Origin: Bacilli bacterium
GTDB lineage: Bacteria > Bacillota_I > Bacilli_A > RF39 > UBA660
Direction of reading: 5' to 3'
DNA: 64,000 bases
Assembly (NCBI GenBank): GCA_017511805.1
Contig: JAFWJA010000021.1
Span: 164,277-228,276 of the forward strand
Under the pieces are notes generated by a model, which did no database searches, had not been told where the DNA came from, and saw only the letters and a list, made by a program, of their open reading frames with translations. Positions 27,035 to 33,398 of this stretch are shown piece by piece. The position numbers were made by a program, and so were the translations under genes. Position 1 is the stretch's first letter. Every line of letters begins with the position of its first letter.

Positions 27035-28293
27035 ATGTCTTCTATTTCTGTTTCACTATTATTAAACATATCTTTTATTTTGAAACATTTATTATTTATT
27101 TCATCTTGACCTAATACTATTACATATTGAATCTTTTCTTTATTTGCGTATTCCATACTTCTCTTTAGTTTTTTATTATTCATTTCTATTTCTACTTTAT
27201 ATCCCATATTTCTTAAATCATTAGCTAGTTTTAAAGCTTCAATATTAGTATCAAGTGGAATAATAAATATATCTGTTTCAGATTTATTATTAAATATATC
27301 TTTATCTTTTATTAATTCATATATTGATGATAAACCAAAACTAATACCTACTGCTGGATAACTATTACCATCATTAATATAAGTACCAACTATATTATCA
27401 TATCTTCCACCAGCTCCTATTGAACTAGTTAGTTTCTTAGATTTATCAAATACTTCAAACACATTACCTGTATAATAGTTTTGACCTCTAGCTAGGCTTA
27501 TAGAAAATTCACAAATATCATTAATACCTATACCTTTTAAATAAGTATCTAGATCTTTTATTTCAGTTAAACCAGTTTTAATTTTGTTATTATTAGTATT
27601 ATTAAAAGTATTTAGTAATTCATCTAAATTCATATTAAAGTATTTATTAATATTATCTATTTGTATATTATTTAGACTTAATTTTTTTAACATATTATCT
27701 AGTTCTTCAGTACCAAGTTTTTCTTTTTTATCTAGAATAGTAGTTACACTTGGAACTAATTCTTCATTAATACCTGATTCTATTATTAAACCAGTCATTA
27801 AGTTTCTACTATTATATTTTATATAAATATCTAAATCTAATTTCTTAAATACATTAACATATATAGATAATAATTCAGCTTCTATTAACTGACCTGGTAT
27901 TCCTACAACATCTATATCACATTGAGTAAACTCTCTATCTCTTCCTTTTTTAATAGGTCCATCTCTAAATACTTTAGCTATTTCATATCTTTTAAATGGA
28001 AAAGAAATAGTATTTTTATTTAGCGCTATTAACTTAGCAAATGGTACAGTTAAATCATATCTTAATCCTAAATCTCTATCACCTTGATCTTTAAGTCTAT
28101 ATATTTCTTTTAATATATCATTATTCTCATCATATTTATCACTTAATATATCATAATAAGATAGAATAGGGGTCTCAATTGATTTATATCCATATTCCTC
28201 AAAAGTTTCAATTAATATTTTGTTTATATAATTTCTAATTCTTTGTTCTTTAGGTAAGTAATCATAACTACCTTTAACATTTTGTATTTTCAT
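27016..28293 (-). CDS. hisS: Histidyl-tRNA synthetase
   Basis: Class II synthetase of 425 aa. Motif 1 region GSYDYLPKEQ, motif 2 RYEIAKVFRDGPIKKGRDREF, the His-specific ARGQNYYTGNVFEVF and a C-terminal anticodon-binding domain are all present. The motif 2 style (RDGP.KKGRDREF, QCDIDVVG) is closer to the mycoplasma and archaeal type than to E. coli HisS. It is the last gene of a four-gene minus-strand operon and overlaps the LOG-like gene by 20 bases, so it is translationally coupled. There is no T-box; control seems to come from the His leader 1.5 kb upstream. Confidence 0.92.
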   Translation of the reverse strand: MKIQNVKGSYDYLPKEQRIRNYINKILIETFEEYGYKSIETPILSYYDILSDKYDENNDILKEIYRLKDQGDRDLGLRYDLTVPFAKLIALNKNTISFPFKRYEIAKVFRDGPIKKGRDREFTQCDIDVVGIPGQLIEAELLSIYVNVFKKLDLDIYIKYNSRNLMTGLIIESGINEELVPSVTTILDKKEKLGTEELDNMLKKLSLNNIQIDNINKYFNMNLDELLNTFNNTNNNKIKTGLTEIKDLDTYLKGIGINDICEFSISLARGQNYYTGNVFEVFDKSKKLTSSIGAGGRYDNIVGTYINDGNSYPAVGISFGLSSIYELIKDKDIFNNKSETDIFIIPLDTNIEALKLANDLRNMGYKVEIEMNNKKLKRSMEYANKEKIQYVIVLGQDEINNKCFKIKDMFNNSETEIEDIKKLIK

Positions 28294-28822
28294 ATTTTTT
28301 CACTCCCTCTTTTATTGCTTTTTCTAGAGCTTCTTCTTCAGTACTTGCACTTATACACTTTAATCTTTTTCTTTCATCAAAATAATTATTAGACATTTTA
28401 GAAGCCCAACCACCAAATTTATCAATAGTTATTATTGGTATATTTGCTTGATATGCAATTGCCATCTCTGTTAATGTTCCAGAACCTCCTGAAATTGCTA
28501 TTATTACATCACAAGATAAAACTAGATTAAATTCTCTTCCTCCGCCAATTTCAAGTCCTGAATTAATTAGTATAGTAGGTCTAAATTTACCATATATACT
28601 TTTATCTTTACCTCCAGCGATACCTACAGTAATACCACCATTTTTACTAGCAGCTTTAGCAGCTTCTGTAGATAATGATGAATATTCTTTTTCCGCTCCA
28701 TAAACTAATATATTTCCTGATTTAGCGATAAGTTCTCCTAAATTTTTAGCAAATTTAAGAGTTTCATCGCTATATTTTAAATCAGCTGCTGATCCCATTA
28801 TTCCTATTTGTATTTTTCTCAT
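28274..28822 (-). CDS. SLOG/LOG-like protein (TIGR00725 type)
   Basis: A 182-aa Rossmann-like protein. IGIMGSAAD at the N-terminus and the GGSGTLTEMAIAYQ loop are characteristic of the LOG/SLOG superfamily, which binds or cleaves nucleotide derivatives (the best known members release a base from nucleoside monophosphates). VYGAEKEYSS and GGGREFNLVLSC are also typical of the TIGR00725 group. It overlaps the phosphoribosyltransferase by ATGA and hisS by 20 bases. A link between base or ribose-phosphate chemistry and histidine charging is suggestive but unproven. Confidence 0.8.
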   Translation of the reverse strand: MRKIQIGIMGSAADLKYSDETLKFAKNLGELIAKSGNILVYGAEKEYSSLSTEAAKAASKNGGITVGIAGGKDKSIYGKFRPTILINSGLEIGGGREFNLVLSCDVIIAISGGSGTLTEMAIAYQANIPIITIDKFGGWASKMSNNYFDERKRLKCISASTEEEALEKAIKEGVKKYENTKC

Positions 28823-29493
28823 ATTCTTTTTAACTCCTTTTTTAATGTTTTTACAATTTCTTCATTTTTATTTGTATTTATAATATTTTCTGGTAATTCT
28901 TTTATTAATGTTTTTTTATTTCTTAATTTATCTATTTCATTCCAAAGATAAATGCTTCTTTTTATACATTCTTTAGAAAAATCTAATTCTTTATCTAAAG
29001 GAATAGATGCTCTTTCATTAGGATTACCATAAGGCATAAAATAAGGTGCCTTTAATAAACCATTATTTGTTTTAATCATTATTCCAGATCCAGCGATTCC
29101 GAAATAGAAATCTCTTTCACAAACTTGGTCTATTACATCATACATAATATAATTTGTTATAATTCCATATTTTAAATTATCCTTAAAATAGTCATATCCT
29201 TCATCTGAACATATAGAAGATATTACTCTTATTACCACTATATCTTTTTCTTTAAATTTGTTAATGATAGTTTTAAAAACAGTTCCAGAAAATATTACAT
29301 CATCTGCAAGTATTATTTTTTTACTATTAATAGTTCTTGATAATCTATCAATTTGTGAATCTAAAGATTCACTTTTTCTTGATACAATTTCATTTGTACC
29401 ATTTATTCTTGTACAATCTAGAAAATATATATTTTTTTCATCTGGTTTAATAAATATTTTATCTAGAGTAACAATGGGGATATTCACCACCAA
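28819..29493 (-). CDS. Type I phosphoribosyltransferase-like protein
   Basis: A protein of about 224 aa whose PRPP-binding loop reads IILADDVIFSGTVF, close to the family consensus of hydrophobic residues, DD, then S/TGT. The substrate base is unknown, and the C-terminal 120 residues do not match a salvage enzyme I can name. There is no in-frame ATG near the N-terminus; initiation is probably at TTG 29493 or GTG 29490/29487, inside the 3' end of the preceding gene, which suggests translational coupling. Its partner downstream is a LOG-like protein. Confidence 0.7.
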   Translation of the reverse strand: MVVNIPIVTLDKIFIKPDEKNIYFLDCTRINGTNEIVSRKSESLDSQIDRLSRTINSKKIILADDVIFSGTVFKTIINKFKEKDIVVIRVISSICSDEGYDYFKDNLKYGIITNYIMYDVIDQVCERDFYFGIAGSGIMIKTNNGLLKAPYFMPYGNPNERASIPLDKELDFSKECIKRSIYLWNEIDKLRNKKTLIKELPENIINTNKNEEIVKTLKKELKRI

Positions 29494-29701
29494 TTAACTT
29501 GTTTACTTCAAGCATTTCTTCTTCTGTAACAATTGTTACATTATCAAATACTTGATTAATATTATTTTTAAAATCTTTTCTAACATTTTCAATAATTTTA
29601 CTGTTTGGTACTGCATCATATTTATAATCAAATGCATTTATACCATTTAATATTCTTTCTATGTCTTCACTTAAAACAAATCCTTTTTTAATTTCTTTCA
29701 T
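29459..29701 (-). CDS. Small hypothetical protein, first gene of the hisS operon
   Basis: An 80-aa protein starting MKEIKKGFVLSEDIERILNG. No family recognised. AAGGAG precedes the ATG with good spacing, directly downstream of the leader terminator, so it is the first gene to be switched by the attenuator. Its 3' end overlaps the start of the phosphoribosyltransferase gene by up to 35 bases. Confidence 0.6.
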   Translation of the reverse strand: MKEIKKGFVLSEDIERILNGINAFDYKYDAVPNSKIIENVRKDFKNNINQVFDNVTIVTEEEMLEVNKLIGGEYPHCYSR

Positions 29702-29732
29702 AAATAATCTCCTTCTTTCTATTTTTTTTAAA

Positions 29733-29765
29733 TAAAAAATGCTACTGCAGTGCTTGCAGTAGCAT
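29733..29765 (-). terminator. Attenuator-type terminator before the hisS operon
   Basis: On the minus strand an 11-bp stem ATGCTACTGCA/TGCAGTAGCAT, loop AGCAC and a T-run. The left arm and loop contain CAAGCAC, which can instead pair with GTGCTTG at 29806-29800, a 7-bp core extendable to 9 pairs at 29806-29798 with 29758-29750. Confidence 0.85.
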
Positions 29766-29814
29766 AATAGAGACTATTTATCGTTTATTATACTAGATAC
29801 AAGCACGACAAATA

Positions 29815-29856
29815 GCACTTGTACCTACGATCTTTTAATGTCGTATTAACAAGTGC
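29815..29856 (-). promoter_or_regulatory. Leader hairpin overlapping the His leader ORF
   Basis: On the minus strand GCACTTGT (29856-29849) pairs with ACAAGTGC (29822-29815), and inside it TACGA pairs with TCGTA. The first arm covers the third His codon of the leader ORF, so a ribosome stalled upstream or on it would change the fold. Confidence 0.7.
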
Positions 29857-29903
29857 AGACTATTATGATGCATATTTTGTCTAATTATTAATTCAATTTT
29901 CAT
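29835..29903 (-). CDS. His-rich leader peptide (22 aa) of the hisS operon
   Basis: ATG at 29903 with AAGGAGAGATTATT upstream, 22 codons, stop TAA at 29837-29835. His codons are at positions 12, 13, 17 and 22 (CAT CAT, CAC, CAT), so 4 of 22 residues are His. It begins about 24 bases after the predicted transcription start and is followed by a terminator, the arrangement of an amino-acid leader peptide. It is too short for standard gene callers. I infer that ribosome stalling at His codons controls read-through into the operon. Confidence 0.7.
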   Translation of the reverse strand: MKIELIIRQNMHHNSLHLLIRH

Positions 29904-29933
29904 AATAATCTCTCCTTCTTGAAAATTTATTTA

Positions 29934-29962
29934 ATGATATCATATATGTTTTTTTATGTCAA
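29934..29962 (-). promoter_or_regulatory. Promoter of the His leader and hisS operon
   Basis: On the minus strand TTGACA (29962-29957), a 17-bp spacer, then TATCAT (29939-29934) preceded by TGA. The -35 lies within the last codons of the upstream ORF6N gene. Confidence 0.75.
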
Positions 29963-30839
29963 TTTTGTTGATTAATGAATTAATATATTCTTTATCTTCA
30001 ATCATATTAATACCAAAACAATATTTACCTACATCTTTGATAGATGAACCTAAATGATATAGTTCATTTTTATCGATAATAATAAATCTATCATGAAAAG
30101 AATCTTTTTGAATAATAGTTATATTATTATATTGTTCTTTATATTTTTTAATTAAGGTGTCATCCATATTTTTTGACACTATAAAAACATCTACTTTTAT
30201 TTTACTCACTAAATCTAATACTTTTTTATCTGCATAATTGTCTATTATAATTATTTCTTTTTTACTTTTATTAAAAATGTCTAGCAAAAGTGAGTAAGCA
30301 TCATATATTTGATTTTTAAAAAATATTTTGTTTTTTTTATTACCATAGTTTTCAAATATTTCATTAAACTTATTGTCAAATTCTATTATCTTATTATCAT
30401 GTTTAATGACAAGATTATTAATAAATTCTTGATTATATTCATTATTAGAAATGATATAATCTTTCATTTCTTTAAATAATAATATTAATGATTTACTTTG
30501 TTCAACAGCTTTTTTTCCTTTTAAAACAGTCATAAGCATATATATTCCTTGTTCTGTGAAGGCATAAGGGAAATATTTTATATTGAAACCTCTACCATGT
30601 TTTTTGTTCAAGGTCAAATTTTTTGACCTTGAAAGTTCATTTACATCTTTTTCAGTTAATTGAAATCTAAATTCATTATCAAATCTTTCTATGTTATTTT
30701 TAACCTGTTGATTAAATGCTTTTGTGGTATAACCATATATTTTTGCCAAATCAAAATCAAGCATTACTTTTCTTCCTCTTATTTCATATATTTTATCTTT
30801 TAAATCTTCTTTTTCTACTATAGCTAATTCTGTATTCAT
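29940..30839 (-). CDS. ORF6N-domain protein with PLD-like C-terminal domain
   Basis: The 299-aa protein starts with an ORF6N domain (IYEIRGRKVMLDFDLAKIYG, FRFQLTEKDVNEL, FPYAFTEQGIYML), a DNA-binding module common in phage and mobile-element regulators. The last 120 residues look like a single phospholipase D-type half (IIIIDNYADKKVL, then HDRFIIID and YHLGSSIKD, where H and D/K-like positions recall HxK motifs). This combination recurs in accessory genes of gut Bacillota. GGGGGGTG is a strong ribosome site. Its 3' end carries the promoter for the hisS operon. It probably arrived by transfer; this is inference. Confidence 0.75.
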   Translation of the reverse strand: MNTELAIVEKEDLKDKIYEIRGRKVMLDFDLAKIYGYTTKAFNQQVKNNIERFDNEFRFQLTEKDVNELSRSKNLTLNKKHGRGFNIKYFPYAFTEQGIYMLMTVLKGKKAVEQSKSLILLFKEMKDYIISNNEYNQEFINNLVIKHDNKIIEFDNKFNEIFENYGNKKNKIFFKNQIYDAYSLLLDIFNKSKKEIIIIDNYADKKVLDLVSKIKVDVFIVSKNMDDTLIKKYKEQYNNITIIQKDSFHDRFIIIDKNELYHLGSSIKDVGKYCFGINMIEDKEYINSLINKIDIKKHI

Positions 30840-30934
30840 AAAGCACCCCCCTAAAGATTATATTCTCCATAAAAATAAAAAATCTCTTACAAAATATAAT
30901 AATTATTGTATAATTTTATTAAGGAGTGTTAATT

Positions 30935-31429
30935 ATGGCTGAACTAAGAGATTTATATGATATAAATAGTAATAAAACTGATAAGACTTATTATAAGGGT
31001 GATCCTATACCTGAAGGATATTATCCAATGGTAGTAATGATTGCAATTCAAAATAGTGAAGGTAAGTTCTTGATGCAAAAGAGAGTTCCATCTAAAGGAG
31101 GAGACTGGGGTGTTACCGGAGGTCATCCTAAATCAGGAGAAAGTCCTGCTGAAGGTATTATTACTGAAGTAAAAGAAGAACTAGGTATAGATATATCTAA
31201 TAATAAGATAATAGAATTTAATTCTGGTTGTGATGGAGTAGATTGTTATAAGATGTATTATACTAATATGGATTTAGATATAGAAAAATTAAATATCCAA
31301 AAAGAAGAATTAACTGAAGTTAGATGGTTTTCTATGAAAGAATTAGAGGATATGGTTGATAATAAAGAATTAAATGAAAATCAAGTAGCGTTCTTTAAGA
31401 AATGTGAAAAGTATATAAATGAAAGATAG
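30935..31429 (+). CDS. Nudix hydrolase (IPP-isomerase-like subgroup)
   Basis: A 164-aa protein with Nudix box GGHPKSGESPAEG then EVKEELGI near residues 65-87, preceded by VPSKGGDWGVT. ATG 30935 is chosen since AAGGAG is 8 bases upstream; GTG 30926 lies in that site. It is the first gene of a run of nucleotide-processing genes. Its C-terminal NENQVAFFKKCE sequence reappears as a fragment 1.2 kb downstream. Confidence 0.85.
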   Translation: MAELRDLYDINSNKTDKTYYKGDPIPEGYYPMVVMIAIQNSEGKFLMQKRVPSKGGDWGVTGGHPKSGESPAEGIITEVKEELGIDISNNKIIEFNSGCDGVDCYKMYYTNMDLDIEKLNIQKEELTEVRWFSMKELEDMVDNKELNENQVAFFKKCEKYINER

Positions 31430-31439
31430 AGGTGATATT

Positions 31440-32000
31440 ATGAATAAAGTAACTTTTATTACAGGTAATAAACATAAACTAGAAATAGCTAATTCAGTTC
31501 TAAATATGTATGATATAGAAGTTGAGAACATCGATTTAGAACCTGATGAAGTACAAGATACTGATATAGAAGTAATTTCAGCTAAAAGTGCTTTATATGC
31601 TTCTAAAGAAATAAATAAACCAGTTATTAAAACAGATGTTGGTTTTGAATTTGAAGCATTAAACGGTTTCCCAGGCGCTTTTGGTAAGTATGTTTTTAAA
31701 TGGTTAGGTACAGAAGGAATATTAAAACTACTAGAAGATAAAACTAATAGAAAAGCTAAATCAATAGAAGTACTAGCATATGCAGAACCTAATGGTTTTA
31801 CTAAAACATTTAGAATGGATACTGAATTAAATATAAGAACTGAAGCAAAAGGAACAGGTTCTGTTATGGATCAGTTAATGGAAATAAAGGGGCAAAAATC
31901 TAATTACGGAAGTTTAACTTCTGAAGAAAAATTAGAATGGTGGAAAAATACAGATAATTATTTCCATGAATTTGCAAAATGGTATAAGGAAAGGAAATAA
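31440..32000 (+). CDS. Non-canonical purine NTP pyrophosphatase (Ham1/RdgB family)
   Basis: The 186-aa enzyme should cleave ITP, XTP and dITP to monophosphates, keeping damaged purines out of nucleic acids. ITGNKHKLE at the N-terminus is the family signature and VIKTDVGFEFEALNGFPG is the central substrate motif. The C-terminal EFAKWYKE differs from classic RdgB, so it is a divergent member. ATG 31440 follows GAGGTG; the start is 10 bases after the preceding stop. It is flanked by Nudix genes. Confidence 0.85.
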   Translation: MNKVTFITGNKHKLEIANSVLNMYDIEVENIDLEPDEVQDTDIEVISAKSALYASKEINKPVIKTDVGFEFEALNGFPGAFGKYVFKWLGTEGILKLLEDKTNRKAKSIEVLAYAEPNGFTKTFRMDTELNIRTEAKGTGSVMDQLMEIKGQKSNYGSLTSEEKLEWWKNTDNYFHEFAKWYKERK

Positions 32001-32002
32001 GT

Positions 32003-32512
32003 ATGAAAGAAGTATTTATCAACAAAGACAATTTATTAGAATCAGATATTGATGAAGTAGTTGTTAGAACTAAAGCTTTAATAATAAATGATAAAGAAGA
32101 AATAACTTTAGTTTATTCTCATCAATCATTTCAATTTCCTGGTGGTCATTTAGAAGAAGGCGAAACAATAGAAGATTGCCTAAAAAGAGAAGTAAAAGAA
32201 GAAACAGGAATAGATTTAGATGGTAAGATGGAACTATTTTATAAAATAAGATATTTTAATAAGAATTATAGAAATACAAATAAGAATAGAGAAAATGATA
32301 TATATTATTATATAGTTAGAACTAATAAAAAATATGATATAGATAGTGTTTCATTAGATGAATGGGAAAAAGATGGTAATATGAAAATTATACAAATTCC
32401 TATGAAAGATGTAGAAGAAACATTAATGAAAACAGTTAATGATAATAGTATTAATAAAATAATATACGAGGAAATGATGGAAGTAATAAATGAATATTTA
32501 AATAGAAAGTGA
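32003..32512 (+). CDS. Nudix hydrolase
   Basis: A 169-aa protein with an intact Nudix box near residues 48-70: GGHLEEGETIEDC followed by REVKEETGI. The substrate is unknown. It starts 2 bases after the ITPase stop, so the two are clearly co-transcribed. Together with the upstream Nudix and downstream HD protein it forms a nucleotide clean-up run. Confidence 0.87.
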   Translation: MKEVFINKDNLLESDIDEVVVRTKALIINDKEEITLVYSHQSFQFPGGHLEEGETIEDCLKREVKEETGIDLDGKMELFYKIRYFNKNYRNTNKNRENDIYYYIVRTNKKYDIDSVSLDEWEKDGNMKIIQIPMKDVEETLMKTVNDNSINKIIYEEMMEVINEYLNRK

Positions 32513-32518
32513 TATTAT

Positions 32519-32596
32519 GGAAAAACAGTATACTTAACTACTAATAAAGGTTAATTTGAAGAAACTATGCATATATTTAAAGATAAATATGGTTAA
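32519..32596 (+). pseudogene. Decayed N-terminal remnant of a second Ham1/ITPase gene
   Basis: The frame starting at 32519 reads GKTVYLTTNKG, a stop, then FEETMHIFKDKYG and several stops. This is the N-terminal signature of Ham1-family proteins (V/L-TTNKGK-FEE), with TAA standing where a Lys codon AAA is expected. The rest of the gene is gone. It is not the same sequence as the intact ITPase at 31440, so it came from a separate family member. Confidence 0.65.
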
Positions 32597-32597
32597 T

Positions 32598-32660
32598 AAT
32601 AATGAATTAAATAAAAATCAAGTAGCATTCTTTAAGAAATGTGAAGAGTTTATTAAGGAG
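32598..32660 (+). pseudogene. Decayed C-terminal remnant of a Nudix gene
   Basis: The frame at 32598 reads NNELNKNQVAFFKKCEEFIKE, nearly identical to the last residues of the Nudix protein at 30935 (KELNENQVAFFKKCEKYIN). No Nudix box precedes it. It is fused directly to the ITPase remnant and its last bases supply the AAGGAG ribosome site of the HD gene. Confidence 0.75.
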
Positions 32661-32665
32661 ATTAT

Positions 32666-33253
32666 ATGGAAATAATAAATGTAATTGAAAAAGAAGTAAA
32701 AGATGCAATACAAGAGTATAAAAATAATGCCTCTGATCATTATGATTTTTGGGAAGAACATATTAAATATGTTTATGAGGAAGCATCATTATTAGCAGAT
32801 GAATATGGTGCTGATATAGAAATAGTAGCTTTAGGAGCATTACTTCATGATATAGCCTTGATAAAAAAAGTAGGTACAAGAGCAGATCATCATATAAATG
32901 GAGAAATACTTGCTAGAGATATGTTAAATAAACATAATTATCCACAGGATAAACAAGAAAGAGTATTAAAATGCGTATTAAATCATAGGAGTAGTAAGAA
33001 TGCTACATCCAATGAAGAGTTATGTGTATGTGATGCAGATATAGTCGCACATTTTGATAATATTCCGATGCTAATTAATTCAGCTAAAAGAAATAATGTT
33101 CAAGAAGATAAAATAATTGATTATCTTAAAGAAGTATTTGAAAAAGATTATAACGACTTAAGCGATAGAACAAAAGAATCATTTAAAGAAAGATATGAAA
33201 AGATTTATAACGAGATAATAGAAAATAAAAAAAATAACTTGACTTTTAAATAA
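32666..33253 (+). CDS. HD-domain phosphohydrolase
   Basis: A 195-aa protein with the HD metal site: ALLHDIALIKK near residue 55, DHHINGEILA downstream, NHRSSKN and a final DADIVAHF. HD proteins of this size act on nucleotides or related phosphoesters. It follows the two remnants and its ribosome site AAGGAG lies within the Nudix remnant. The promoter of the rel leader overlaps its last codons. Confidence 0.85.
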   Translation: MEIINVIEKEVKDAIQEYKNNASDHYDFWEEHIKYVYEEASLLADEYGADIEIVALGALLHDIALIKKVGTRADHHINGEILARDMLNKHNYPQDKQERVLKCVLNHRSSKNATSNEELCVCDADIVAHFDNIPMLINSAKRNNVQEDKIIDYLKEVFEKDYNDLSDRTKESFKERYEKIYNEIIENKKNNLTFK

Positions 33254-33267
33254 ACTAGTAATAAAAT
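33239..33267 (+). promoter_or_regulatory. Promoter of the rel leader
   Basis: TTGACT at 33239-33244, a 17-bp spacer and TAAAAT at 33262-33267; it overlaps the 3' end of the HD gene. Confidence 0.7.
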
Positions 33268-33297
33268 CTTATTAAATATTTTGAAGGGGATGATTGT

Positions 33298-33369
33298 ATG
33301 ATAAAAAGAATTATTTGTAAATCCTTTTTATCATGCGTCATAAATTACAGTATTAAGCTTGCGGCTTAA
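33298..33369 (+). CDS. Leader ORF (23 aa) upstream of rel
   Basis: ATG 33298 follows GAAGGGGATGATTGT and is about 24 bases downstream of the predicted transcription start. The 23 codons include five Ile and several codons that are rare in this AT-rich genome (TCC, TGC, GTC, GCG). The start codon lies in an 11-bp stem ATGATAAAAAG/CTTTTTATCAT (33298-33308 with 33324-33334). The stop at 33367-33369 falls in the right arm of the following terminator, so translation to the end would open that hairpin. It may be a regulatory leader peptide or simply part of a structured RNA. Confidence 0.5.
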   Translation: MIKRIICKSFLSCVINYSIKLAA

Positions 33370-33385
33370 TACTGTTTTGTTTTAA
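33347..33385 (+). terminator. Strong terminator or attenuator in front of rel
   Basis: A perfect 12-bp stem ACAGTATTAAGC/GCTTAATACTGT with loop TTGCG, followed by TTTGTTTT. It lies between its own promoter and rel, with no other promoter visible in the 14 bases before rel. Confidence 0.85.
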
Positions 33386-33398
33386 AGAAGGTGTTAGT

